This document shows, one piece after another, positions 6,943-14,830 of a DNA stretch of 42,312 bases. The DNA is from a virus, in IMG/VR virus record IMGVR_UViG_3300033145_001018, positions 1-42,312 of that record; one strand, written 5' to 3'. A model generated the notes under the pieces. It saw nothing but the letters and a program-made list of their open reading frames with translations, had not been told where the DNA came from and did not search any database. A program made the position numbers and the translations under genes. Position 1 is the first letter of the stretch. Every line of letters begins with the position of its first letter.

Positions 6943-7698
6943 ATGGAAAAGATAACCGTAGACATTGAAACTAAATATATCGTCACTCCATTTGAGATAG
7001 AATCTACGAAAGAAGCCGAGGTTGACGGTCAGAAATTTGGCATCGTCAAGGGTTATGGTGCTACCACCGGAAATATAGACAATGGATTCGATCGCATCAT
7101 GAAAGGTGCGTTCAAAGAAACTCTTGCAAATTATGAGGCAATGGGAAAGCAGATCCCAATGCGATATCAACATGGTCAAACAATTGGCGGTTGGCCAGTA
7201 TTCAAAGAAAATAGAAAGGGCCTATATGTTGAGGGTAATATCAATCTAGGCGTTCAGTCGGGTATGGATGCATATCTATTGGCCAAACAAGGCGTTGTCG
7301 ATAGCATGTCAATTGGTTATCGGGCAACTGATTCCGAGTGGGTAAATGAAAAAGTCGCCGAAATAGATGGCGTGGACATTACCAAATATATCAGGAATAT
7401 CAAAAAGTTAAAGCTGTTCGAAGTTTCAGTGTTAGATATTCCAATGAATGACCAGGCAGTGATATCATCGGTCAAGTCATGTGAATCAATCACTGATATT
7501 TCAAAACTTCTAAAAAGCAAAGGATTGTCAAATAAAGAGGCAAATGAAATTATTTACTTCATTAAGTCGTTGGTTCGAAATGATACCGACCCTAGTGAAG
7601 AGATGAAAGCTCGTAATGAGATATTTCGAAGAGTAGACAGTATTGCAACGGTCAATTACCTAGACCAAATAATAACCAAAATCAAAGGGAGCATTTGA
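6943..7698 (+). CDS. Prohead maturation protease (HK97 family, S78/U35-like)
   Basis: This 251-residue protein starts at ATG 6943, chosen because GAGGTG lies just upstream; an in-frame GTG at 6937 is part of that site. FGIVKGYGATTGNIDNGFDRIMKGAF is the typical start of the domain. The probable catalytic histidine is in PMRYQHGQTIGGW and the serine in VDSMSIGYRA. It would cleave the capsid N-terminal scaffold. The C-terminal about 70 residues are helical and may act as scaffold. The stop overlaps the capsid start. Confidence 0.93.
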   Translation: MEKITVDIETKYIVTPFEIESTKEAEVDGQKFGIVKGYGATTGNIDNGFDRIMKGAFKETLANYEAMGKQIPMRYQHGQTIGGWPVFKENRKGLYVEGNINLGVQSGMDAYLLAKQGVVDSMSIGYRATDSEWVNEKVAEIDGVDITKYIRNIKKLKLFEVSVLDIPMNDQAVISSVKSCESITDISKLLKSKGLSNKEANEIIYFIKSLVRNDTDPSEEMKARNEIFRRVDSIATVNYLDQIITKIKGSI

Positions 7699-8987
7699 TG
7701 GACGAAGAAACTAAGAAAAAATTGGATGAGTTGTGTGATATTGTCACAGCGATCCAAGAGAAGAACGACAGGAACGAAAAGAAGTATGACGGTCTTGATG
7801 TTCAGGTAATAAAAGAGCTTGAAATAAAAACAGGCGAAGTCACAAAAGCATTTGACACATTAAATGCCGAACGTGCCGAAGAAAAAAAGCGGATGGATGA
7901 ACTCGAAGCAATCGTTGCCCGTGGTCAGAACGGCGGTGGCGACAAGCCAAAGTCAGACATTGAAACTTATGACGAAAGTATCATGGCATATATCCGTAAT
8001 GGCATCGCAGTGCCGAGGGATGTTGCAAAGAAAGGCATTCAGTCGATGCTCCATATTCCTGGAATGACCGAAGATCAGATCGAGCGAAAGACCATGCAAG
8101 TTGGCATCGATCCTCAGGGTGGATATTGGGTACGTCCGGAAAGACTTGCGAAAGTTGTTGATCGAGAATTTGAAACTTCTCCAATTCGTTCGGTTGCCAG
8201 TGTCATTACAACTTCTGTTAATTCAGTTGAATTGATAATTGATGATGACGAAGCCGAAACCGGTGGATGGACATCTGAAGTTGCACCAAGAACCGCTACT
8301 GGCGAGCCAGATATCGGACAGCTAGAAATCTATACCCATGAGCAGTGGTGTATGCCAAAGATTACCCAAACGCTTTTGGATGATGCTGGATTTGATGTTG
8401 GGGCATGGCTACAACGCAAAGTTAATTCCAAGATCGGAAGAACTGAAAACACTGCATTTGTTGCTGGAAATGGTGCGAACAAACCAAAAGGCTTTTTGTC
8501 ATATGCCAATTATGCGGCGGCCGGAGTATATCAAAGAGATCGCATCGAACAGATTGTGTCTGGGAATGCCACTCAATTTACTGCCGACGGACTGATTGAT
8601 CTTCAGGGCGCGTTGAAAGAAGTTTATCAGGGTGGCGCAACCTGGTTGATGCAGCGTAATTCTTGGGTACAAATAATCAAGCTCAAGGAAACTGCAACCG
8701 GAGCATATTTGATTGATCCAACCATGTTGAGAAATGGTGCTGGTCAATTAGTGCTACTTGGTAAGCCAGTATTGTTTGCTGATGACATGCAAGCAGTTGG
8801 AGCAGGGGCACTGGCAGCAACCTATGGTAACTTCCGAACTGGTTATACCATTGTTGATAAGATGGGCGTTGTTTTGATTCGTGATAATATCACCGACAAA
8901 GGAAGGATCTTGTTTTATACTTCTAAGCGAACTGGTGGTGCTGTTACAAATTACGAAGCACTAAAAACCCAAGAAATTAGCCTATAA
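7698..8987 (+). CDS. Major capsid protein (HK97 fold)
   Basis: This 429-residue protein starts at ATG 7698, with AGGGAG seven bases upstream. Residues 1 to about 85 are a charged coiled coil (delta domain) that works as internal scaffold and would be removed by the protease just upstream. The HK97 core follows, with GGYWVRPERLAKVVDREFETSPIRSVASV, a WTSEVAPRTATGEP loop, MPKITQTLLDDAGFDVGAWLQRKV, and GNGANKPKGFL, all hallmarks of the family. The C-terminus includes RDNITDKGRILFYTSKRTGGAV. Cleavage probably falls near GGGDKPKSDIETYD. Confidence 0.97.
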   Translation: MDEETKKKLDELCDIVTAIQEKNDRNEKKYDGLDVQVIKELEIKTGEVTKAFDTLNAERAEEKKRMDELEAIVARGQNGGGDKPKSDIETYDESIMAYIRNGIAVPRDVAKKGIQSMLHIPGMTEDQIERKTMQVGIDPQGGYWVRPERLAKVVDREFETSPIRSVASVITTSVNSVELIIDDDEAETGGWTSEVAPRTATGEPDIGQLEIYTHEQWCMPKITQTLLDDAGFDVGAWLQRKVNSKIGRTENTAFVAGNGANKPKGFLSYANYAAAGVYQRDRIEQIVSGNATQFTADGLIDLQGALKEVYQGGATWLMQRNSWVQIIKLKETATGAYLIDPTMLRNGAGQLVLLGKPVLFADDMQAVGAGALAATYGNFRTGYTIVDKMGVVLIRDNITDKGRILFYTSKRTGGAVTNYEALKTQEISL

Positions 8988-9022
8988 TTTTTAACCACTC
9001 TTAAGAGAGAAAGGAGTTCAGC

Positions 9023-9451
9023 ATGGGAGCAAAGAGAGATATTAGAAGTGATCTTTTGCCAAATATTGCGATCGAACCTCAAGTAATAAATACTGATGTT
9101 ACGACCGTTGGCGAAATAATTGATACTGCCGATTATGATGGCGGTATCTTATTCACCCATCAAGTGGCATGGACATCTGGTCTATTCACTCCATTGATTG
9201 AAGAATCAGACAGCCAAACATTTGCCGCTGGCACCACTGTCGTTTCCGATATCAATTTGATCGGTGATGTGAAGACTGGCCAAGAAGCGGACGCGGCATT
9301 ATCAGCGGCCCAATTGATAGCATCGCTTGGTGTTGTGAATAATCTGAAAAGATATTTGCGGGCATCGGTCGTTACCTCACTTGGCGCAGATGGTGTTTAT
9401 TCAGCATCATGGCACAAGAAGGCCGAAGTTCAACCAATATCTAACCCGTAG
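9023..9451 (+). CDS. Probable structural head protein after the capsid gene
   Basis: This 142-residue protein has a strong AAGGAG site. The beta-rich pattern GEIIDTADYDGGILFTHQVAWTSGLFTPLIEESDSQTF, then LKRYLRASVV near the end, matches a common phage protein encoded just after the capsid (…G.W.DGt.tp.leEsdd...f … kRYlRv.vt…). It is probably a decoration or minor virion protein, but its role is not established. Two hairpins follow its stop codon. Confidence 0.7.
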   Translation: MGAKRDIRSDLLPNIAIEPQVINTDVTTVGEIIDTADYDGGILFTHQVAWTSGLFTPLIEESDSQTFAAGTTVVSDINLIGDVKTGQEADAALSAAQLIASLGVVNNLKRYLRASVVTSLGADGVYSASWHKKAEVQPISNP

Positions 9452-9502
9452 ACCTTGAGACTACGGACTGATAAGGCGGGTATCTCTCCATGGATGCCCG
9501 CC
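9446..9502 (+). terminator. Tandem hairpins after the capsid block (attenuator or mRNA stabiliser)
   Basis: CCGTAG (9446-9451) pairs with CTACGG (9461-9466). GGCGGGTATC (9475-9484) pairs with GATGCCCGCC (9493-9502), with one G-U and an 8-base loop. No T-run follows, so complete rho-independent termination is unlikely. Such stems after a capsid gene commonly reduce read-through or protect the abundant capsid mRNA. Confidence 0.6.
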
Positions 9503-9519
9503 CCTAACATGGAGTAAAT

Positions 9520-9723
9520 ATGAAAGTAAAAGTTTTGAAGACGTTAAGAAATTATGCATTTGATTACAGAGTTCAAAGAACATTGAAGGTTGGTGATGTG
9601 ATCGAGATTCCCAAAGGAAGGGTTCTTGATGGGTTACTACAGGGCAAATTTGTTGAAGAGGATAAGTCCAATTCAAAACTGACCTATGCTTTTGATAGCA
9701 AGGGCAAAGAGATTAAAAAGTAA
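9520..9723 (+). CDS. Small hypothetical head protein
   Basis: This 67-residue basic protein has an ATGGAG ribosome-binding site. The sequence MKVKVLKTLRNYAFDYRVQRTLKVGDVIEIPKGRV... suggests a small SH3-like beta barrel (V.vGdvieIP...v..Ll..k.ve), a form common among short proteins beside head-tail connectors. Its TAA overlaps the next ATG. No specific function is recognised. Confidence 0.75.
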   Translation: MKVKVLKTLRNYAFDYRVQRTLKVGDVIEIPKGRVLDGLLQGKFVEEDKSNSKLTYAFDSKGKEIKK

Positions 9724-10343
9724 TGATTCTGCCATCTACATATATATTAACCACCGACAATACTACAATTCCTTTTACACTGGTCGAAGTCAACGATCAT
9801 CTAAAAGAGGGATTCACAGATTTGGCAACCGAATTGTATTTAGTTGTATTAATGCAAGCAGTAAAACAATTCGGTGAAGAGTTTACGTGGAGAACCTTCC
9901 TTAATAAGGTCTTTACGGTTTATCTCAGACAATGGCCCAGGACTTGTGAAATAAGGCGATCCAAACTTATTAGTATTGCATCGGTAAAATATATAGATGT
10001 AGATGGTGCCACCCAAACCGTTGACGCTGCCGATTATGGCATTACTGTCAGTGATGAATTTGCTTCTCTATATTTTAAGGAATCTTTTTCTTATCCAAGT
10101 CTTAACACTGATGATCCTCAACCCATATTCATTGAGCTTACTGCTGGATATGGTATTGCCGAGACTGATCTACCAAGAGATATCAAACTTGCAATGCTCC
10201 AACACCTAGCAAATCTATGGAAGCACCGAGGGGATTGTCCTTCAACTTCAAAAAATTCAATGGCAGCATTTATCGAAAGACATCTGCCACCTGAATCAGA
10301 ACTAATTTACAATATGAATCGAATCATCGATATATCGATGTGA
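9723..10343 (+). CDS. Head-tail connector protein, gp6/gp15-like
   Basis: This 206-residue protein has the pattern TTIPFTLVEVNDHLKEG at the start, FTWRTFLNKVFTVYLRQWP, then ISIASVKYIDVDGATQTVDAADYGI, IELTAGYGIAETDLPRDIKLAMLQHLANLWKHRGDC. This matches the phage connector family (HK97 gp6, YqbG-like) with its Y-D-G-....y and tAGYG...lP..ik.A.l.l......R segments. It would join the portal to the tail-side adaptors. It is coupled to the preceding gene by TAATG. Confidence 0.87.
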   Translation: MILPSTYILTTDNTTIPFTLVEVNDHLKEGFTDLATELYLVVLMQAVKQFGEEFTWRTFLNKVFTVYLRQWPRTCEIRRSKLISIASVKYIDVDGATQTVDAADYGITVSDEFASLYFKESFSYPSLNTDDPQPIFIELTAGYGIAETDLPRDIKLAMLQHLANLWKHRGDCPSTSKNSMAAFIERHLPPESELIYNMNRIIDISM

Positions 10344-10350
10344 GCTATAT

Positions 10351-10740
10351 ATGGAATGCAATCCTGTAAAAATAAAAAGACAAAGGGTCTGCTTCGGTGA
10401 TCTTAACAGAAAGATCAAGATTAAAAGCCGCACCATTACCGCACCGGATGAGTCGGACGAATTTGATTATGAACAAACTTTCGGTACACCAGTAACAAAA
10501 TGGGCGGCAGTCCAGACAAGCAGCGGAAAAGACATATTCGATGGAACCAATATGATCGGCACGGCTACCCATTTTTTCTTTTTAAAATTCGTTTCGGGGT
10601 TGACATCTGAATCCATGGTAGAGTGGAGAAATGAAAACTATAGAGTATTGAGAATTGAAAACCTAGACGAGAATGACGAATACATGAAACTATATTGTGC
10701 ATTAAGAGGAGTAACAGCAAATGAGGTCAATCATCAATGA
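10351..10740 (+). CDS. Head closure / head-tail adaptor protein
   Basis: This 129-residue beta-rich protein has GDLNRKIKIKSRTITAPDESDEFDYEQTFGTPVTKWAAVQTSSGKDIFDG, then HFFFLKFVSGLTSESMVEWRNENYRVLRIENLDENDEYMKLYC. This is the typical course of the phage head-tail joining family (…L..rv.i......d..Gg....w......wA.v....g.e......R...i.w.g..y.I..v.n.d....l...c). The start has no strong ribosome-binding site. Its stop overlaps the next ATG. Confidence 0.85.
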   Translation: MECNPVKIKRQRVCFGDLNRKIKIKSRTITAPDESDEFDYEQTFGTPVTKWAAVQTSSGKDIFDGTNMIGTATHFFFLKFVSGLTSESMVEWRNENYRVLRIENLDENDEYMKLYCALRGVTANEVNHQ

Positions 10741-11183
10741 TTAAAATTATTGAAGGTGAAAACAACTATTTAGTTCGCAGGAAAGTGAGAAATATTAGCG
10801 AAGATATGCGCCGGGGTATAAGGCGAGGATTCTATTTTTCAGGTAAAAAGGTTTTACGTGATTTAAGCCAAGATATCTTAAGACGGCCCAGAGATGGACG
10901 GGTTTATCATTACCGAACATCCTCTGGGTCACGAAGGCGACATGTTGCATCGATACCAGGCGAAGCACCGGCCAATAGAACTGGAACTCTAAGAACGTCG
11001 GCAGAATTCAGGGTTCATGGATGGGATGAATTATCATTTGGCTATCGTGCCGAATACGGTAAATGGGTAGAATTTGGTACAGAAAACATGGAAGCAAGGC
11101 CAGGCATCAAGATAAATCTAGAGAAAAACCGCAAAAATATAGACAAGTTCCTAGATAGCGAAATAAAAAAGGCACTCAACTGA
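10737..11183 (+). CDS. Tail-completion / HK97 gp10-like minor protein
   Basis: This 148-residue protein is very basic in its first 90 residues (RRGIRRGFYFSGKKVLRDLSQDILRRPRDGR). Near the end it has YGKWVEFGTENMEARPGI, which corresponds to the YA.yvEfGT..m.arPfl signature of HK97 gp10-like neck proteins. It overlaps genes on both sides by ATGA/TGATG junctions. It probably acts at the head-tail interface. Confidence 0.82.
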   Translation: MIKIIEGENNYLVRRKVRNISEDMRRGIRRGFYFSGKKVLRDLSQDILRRPRDGRVYHYRTSSGSRRRHVASIPGEAPANRTGTLRTSAEFRVHGWDELSFGYRAEYGKWVEFGTENMEARPGIKINLEKNRKNIDKFLDSEIKKALN

Positions 11184-12262
11184 TGTATATTAGCGATATC
11201 ATAACCATTTTAAGATCAAATCTTCCCAAATATTCGAATAGTTTTAGTGAAAAAGTACAAATATCTAGCATCTCTTATGCTGCCGGAGTTGTTACCGTCG
11301 TAACCGTTGAGGACCATGGCCTTGAGGTAGATCAACAAATCACAATAGTTGATTGTAAGCAGTTAGTTCCTATCGCCACGATTGCAAGGGTAGATCAAAC
11401 CGCAACGCTGACAACTTCGCTTGATCATGACCAAACACTTGATTATGCAAGCTCAGACGAGCAACCAGATATCGAGATTTCTGGTTGCTCAGTAGCTGCT
11501 TATAACGGCCCTTGGGCACCAGAGGACATACCGACCAGAAGAATAGTAGGGTTCGAAGTTCCCGGGGCACCGGCCGATGCCATTGACGGTTTTCTTGTTG
11601 AAAAATCGGTCGCTGGTTATTCTGGATTAAAAACGGTAAAACTAGTAATTGGACCGAAAACCTTCACGTTTGAGACAACTAAAGTCCTTCCACCGACTGG
11701 ATTAGGTGGATATGTCCATTTAGACATTAGAATATCAGGGGCCATAGATATCGATAGAATCATTGAGGCCTATTCGAAACATACCAATGGCAATTATTGG
11801 GCGTTTGTAGTCCCAGACAACTCAACAGCAAGCAAAAGTAGGCAATCAGAGAATGATTCGACCTATACGCCAACCAAGGGTGATGAATTTAGGCAAAAGC
11901 TGATAACTCCTTTTGACATTTTCATCTTTGTTCCGAGCAAAAACGACATAAACGGCAGGGCCAGTTATGATGCTGCTGTCTTTGAGTCAGTAGGAATTTA
12001 TAAATCACTACTTGGCTATGCTGCGCCAAGTCCATATACAATCGATTCATTCAGCAAGATTATAATTGAGGGCCATGGGCCAGAAAGATACATGAAAGCT
12101 TACTATGTCCATCGTTTTGGCTTTTCCATTACCGATGAGTTGGTAATCGATGATACAATAGATATTGAAAATGACGTGGCGTTCAGAGATATTGATTTTG
12201 ATTTTCTGAACGATTTCGACGAGACTATAATAGAGAATTCATTAGAAACCGATGAGGAGTAA
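11183..12262 (+). CDS. Probable tail-terminator region protein with an inserted beta domain
   Basis: This 359-residue protein sits where Mu-like phages carry gp37 and the tail terminator, directly before the sheath gene. Residues about 26-105 form an inserted beta domain (AAGVVTVVTVEDHGLEVDQQ) that resembles two domains inside the baseplate J protein at 19589. The remainder includes SGAIDIDRIIEAYSKHTNGNYWAFVVPDN, TPFDIFIFVPSK and EGHGPERYMKAYYVHRFGFSITDEL, fitting a terminator-like fold. A second possible insert lies at about 120-185. The family assignment is inferred from context. Confidence 0.6.
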   Translation: MYISDIITILRSNLPKYSNSFSEKVQISSISYAAGVVTVVTVEDHGLEVDQQITIVDCKQLVPIATIARVDQTATLTTSLDHDQTLDYASSDEQPDIEISGCSVAAYNGPWAPEDIPTRRIVGFEVPGAPADAIDGFLVEKSVAGYSGLKTVKLVIGPKTFTFETTKVLPPTGLGGYVHLDIRISGAIDIDRIIEAYSKHTNGNYWAFVVPDNSTASKSRQSENDSTYTPTKGDEFRQKLITPFDIFIFVPSKNDINGRASYDAAVFESVGIYKSLLGYAAPSPYTIDSFSKIIIEGHGPERYMKAYYVHRFGFSITDELVIDDTIDIENDVAFRDIDFDFLNDFDETIIENSLETDEE

Positions 12263-12265
12263 AAT

Positions 12266-13816
12266 ATGGGCGAACAGATTAGTCAACCAAAGGTCACATT
12301 AAATATTTTAGGTGCCAGTGTTCCGGTCGCAAACGTGGACCAAAGAGTGCTGATTGTCCATGCCAAGACTGCCATAGGGACGGCGGTAGATGGGGCATTA
12401 AATGAAAACGTTGGGGTAAGTGATATAAATGGCCTATTTGGACTAACATCGATACTCGCTCAGGTCTGTCGATCCTTCAAAAGCATCAATGATCAAAGCC
12501 AAATGGATGTTATAGCTCTTGACGATAATGGAGCTGGTGTTGCCGCAACCGGTAGCTTTAACATTGCTGGCCCAGCAACCGAATCCGGAACGTTGTCTTT
12601 CATTGTTGGGAGTAAGCAGAATAATAAATATGATGTCGGCGTAACGGACGGAATGAGTGCAGCGCAAATAAATGCTGCGTTTGACGTTCTTGTTGCCGCC
12701 GATACAGATGCTCCTTTTTCCACTGCTGACATCGGCGACAATATTAAAATCACAGCGGAAAACGATGGAACATACGGCAATGATATAGGCTTGAAAATTG
12801 AGGGATCTGTTGCAGGGGTTACAACCTCAGTCACAAGGATGAATAGTGGTCTAAATGATCCTTCACTTGCCACCCTGTTTGATCCAATTGCATCAGAGAG
12901 ATATCAAACAATTGTTTACCCTGGATCATGGGATATTGCTACGGCAAAGACCTTGATGGGTGCTCGACTGAACGTTGATAATAAGATTCTGGATGGATTG
13001 GTTGTTATCTGCCAAGAGGGACTATCGGCTGGACTCGTTGTTGAATATGAAGGGGAAAACGTACCTCAGTTTGTTATCATCGGAAACAAAACGGTAGCTC
13101 TCACTGATTTTAAAGGTGGGTCATTGCTTGAATTGAATGATGTCATAGCCGCTCAGTTAGCAGCTATCCGATCGTTGCGGCTGACTCCCGATGTGTCGAT
13201 ATCAAATTACACTGTGGCCGGAACGAATGGAGCGCGCGATTCATTTGGCGGGGATGCTATCAGATCACTGCCATATTTCAACACTCCATTTGCATTACTT
13301 CCATTGATTCCCGTTGGAACGGGGTTTACCGATGCAGAAATTAGCGATCTGAATGATGCTGGTGTATCCGTGCTTGGAAATAATACTGCAAGGAATAGCA
13401 TAATCGCCGGGGAGATGTTCACACTATACAAGACTGATGCAGCGGGGAATCCTGATCCATCCTTCGAATTTGTGAACTTCCTGGACACAATGTCAGGCAT
13501 CCGTGAATATTATTTCAACAATCTTAAGTCCAGATTTGCACAGTCCAGATTAACTACGGGTGAAATTTTACCACGCAGAAACATGGCAAATCAGCAAGTC
13601 ATTGAAGGGTTTTGTGCCAAGCTTTACAGCGATCTCGCTGGTGAGGATTTTGTCCTAACGCAAGATGGTGAAGCGGCATTAAATTTTTATAAACAGAATT
13701 TAAGTGTCGCCCTTGATCTTGCGAACAGAAAGGTCACAATGTCTATGAAAACACCAATTGTCACGCAATTGGGTAATATAATCGGTAGTATTCAGCTTAG
13801 CTTTACAGCAAGCTAA
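12266..13816 (+). CDS. Contractile tail sheath protein, Mu gpL-like
   Basis: This 516-residue protein starts GEQISQPKVTLNILGASVPVANVDQRVLIVHAKTAIGTA, the usual beginning of the Mu gpL sheath family. The C-terminal region has NNLKSRFAQSRLTTGE, NQQVIEGFCAKLYSDLAGEDFVL and the conserved V..DLANRKVTMSMKTPIVTQLGNIIGSIQLSF end, which forms the handshake strands linking subunits. It identifies the virion as a myovirus. It is separated by only 11 bp from the tube gene. Confidence 0.96.
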   Translation: MGEQISQPKVTLNILGASVPVANVDQRVLIVHAKTAIGTAVDGALNENVGVSDINGLFGLTSILAQVCRSFKSINDQSQMDVIALDDNGAGVAATGSFNIAGPATESGTLSFIVGSKQNNKYDVGVTDGMSAAQINAAFDVLVAADTDAPFSTADIGDNIKITAENDGTYGNDIGLKIEGSVAGVTTSVTRMNSGLNDPSLATLFDPIASERYQTIVYPGSWDIATAKTLMGARLNVDNKILDGLVVICQEGLSAGLVVEYEGENVPQFVIIGNKTVALTDFKGGSLLELNDVIAAQLAAIRSLRLTPDVSISNYTVAGTNGARDSFGGDAIRSLPYFNTPFALLPLIPVGTGFTDAEISDLNDAGVSVLGNNTARNSIIAGEMFTLYKTDAAGNPDPSFEFVNFLDTMSGIREYYFNNLKSRFAQSRLTTGEILPRRNMANQQVIEGFCAKLYSDLAGEDFVLTQDGEAALNFYKQNLSVALDLANRKVTMSMKTPIVTQLGNIIGSIQLSFTAS

Positions 13817-13827
13817 AGGAGCTTGAG

Positions 13828-14211
13828 ATGGGAAAGAAGGTTTTATCAACTCCCCAAATAATAGTTAACAACATAGTTTTTCCAATTGTTCCGAACTCCC
13901 TTGTCTACACAGAGGGTTTTGGTGAATACAATATGAGGGGATCTAGCGTTGGAGCGGGGAAGACAGAAGTGGTATTCTCCGAAAATTCAGAGAATAAAAT
14001 TAGCAAAATTAATTTTGAATTGTTTCCAACTGCTGAAAATGTGGAATCAATAAGAGAGTGGAAAGCAGCTCAAAACGATAATGCTATCGAAATAGTCGAT
14101 TCGGAATTGCAAAGAACTTTTACCAATGCCGCCTTGATCAACGACTATGAAGTCAATATTGGCGCAGATACCACAATATCAGTTGAATTTGTAAGCGATC
14201 CAGCGAAGTAA
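13828..14211 (+). CDS. Tail tube protein, Mu gpM-like
   Basis: This 127-residue protein has AGGAG before its ATG. TPQIIVNNIVFPIVPNSLVYTEGFGEYNMRGSSVGAGKTEVVFSENSENKISKINFELFPTAENVESIREWKA matches the Phage_tail_tube family (i.vng....v...s..y..G......vr.....g......e....s.i...l......n...ir.w). It would build the inner tube below the sheath. Confidence 0.93.
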   Translation: MGKKVLSTPQIIVNNIVFPIVPNSLVYTEGFGEYNMRGSSVGAGKTEVVFSENSENKISKINFELFPTAENVESIREWKAAQNDNAIEIVDSELQRTFTNAALINDYEVNIGADTTISVEFVSDPAK

Positions 14212-14228
14212 CATAAAGGGTAAAAATC

Positions 14229-14660
14229 ATGGAAAAACTTAAGTACGATCTGAAGGAAAAATTTAATCTTGCAAAAAAAGGTGACATGGAAGAGGCAAAT
14301 TTTCTTGTTGTCAATGCCCCTTCAAACAAAGTCATAAACCACGTTTCATTTATCGACAGAGAGGTCAACAAGGCGATAATGACTTTCTCAAAAGATCAAA
14401 TAGTTGATTCTGCTAAAAGGCCAGATGTGCCCGAGAATCAAGAAATTTCAAGCGAAGAACTATTGATGGCTCTACAGGCTGGAAATGGCAATATGGAGAA
14501 GTGTTATGGTGCCTTAAAGCAAATACTCATCTCGTCTTGTATGGTTGATGAAACAATCCCTTTCACTTCGTCGATGTATGAAAAAATGCATTATCAGGAT
14601 ACGAAAAGCCTACTCGGGGAGTACATTAAATTTTTTTTAACTTCTTCCCTACTCAGTTAG
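14229..14660 (+). CDS. Tail assembly chaperone, short (unshifted) product
   Basis: This 143-residue product lies between tube and tape measure, the fixed position of the G-type tail chaperone. It is acidic and helical. It ends FFLTSSLLS just past a run of eight T (14631-14638), where a -1 shift gives the longer product. The last nine residues have low complexity, as expected of a frame abandoned after the shift site. It would coat the tape measure during tail assembly. Confidence 0.85.
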   Translation: MEKLKYDLKEKFNLAKKGDMEEANFLVVNAPSNKVINHVSFIDREVNKAIMTFSKDQIVDSAKRPDVPENQEISSEELLMALQAGNGNMEKCYGALKQILISSCMVDETIPFTSSMYEKMHYQDTKSLLGEYIKFFLTSSLLS

Positions 14661-14830
14661 AGCGGGAAAGAGTTGACATAAAGTACATAAAGGCGAATTT
14701 AATGGTGTTTTACAAGGGTGCCCTAACATTTAAAGACCTTAAGGAAATGCCGATATCTGATATTTTAGAGTTCAACACCATAGCAAATAAAATAAATGAT
14801 GAACTAGAGAGGGAGTCTAAGCGGAAATGA
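14229..14830 (+). CDS. Tail assembly chaperone, -1 frameshift fusion (G-T type)
   Basis: Reading TTT TTT and slipping one base back within 14631-14638 gives FNFFPTQLERERVDIKYIKA and a further about 46 codons to TGA 14828-14830. That stop overlaps the tape-measure ATG as ATGA. The extension has normal composition (KDLKEMPISDILEFNTIANKINDELERE) and resembles the T domain that binds the tape measure. No independent start with a ribosome-binding site precedes it. The arrangement matches the programmed -1 shift known in lambda G/GT and Mu-like tails. Confidence 0.85.
14628..14641 (+). promoter_or_regulatory. Programmed -1 ribosomal frameshift site
   Basis: AAA TTT TTT TTA AC in the zero frame offers a homopolymeric X-XXY-YYZ slip site made of eight T. 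Slipping allows full re-pairing of tRNA-Phe codons. The zero frame stops 20 bases later, and the -1 frame stays open for 190 bases. Confidence 0.8.
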
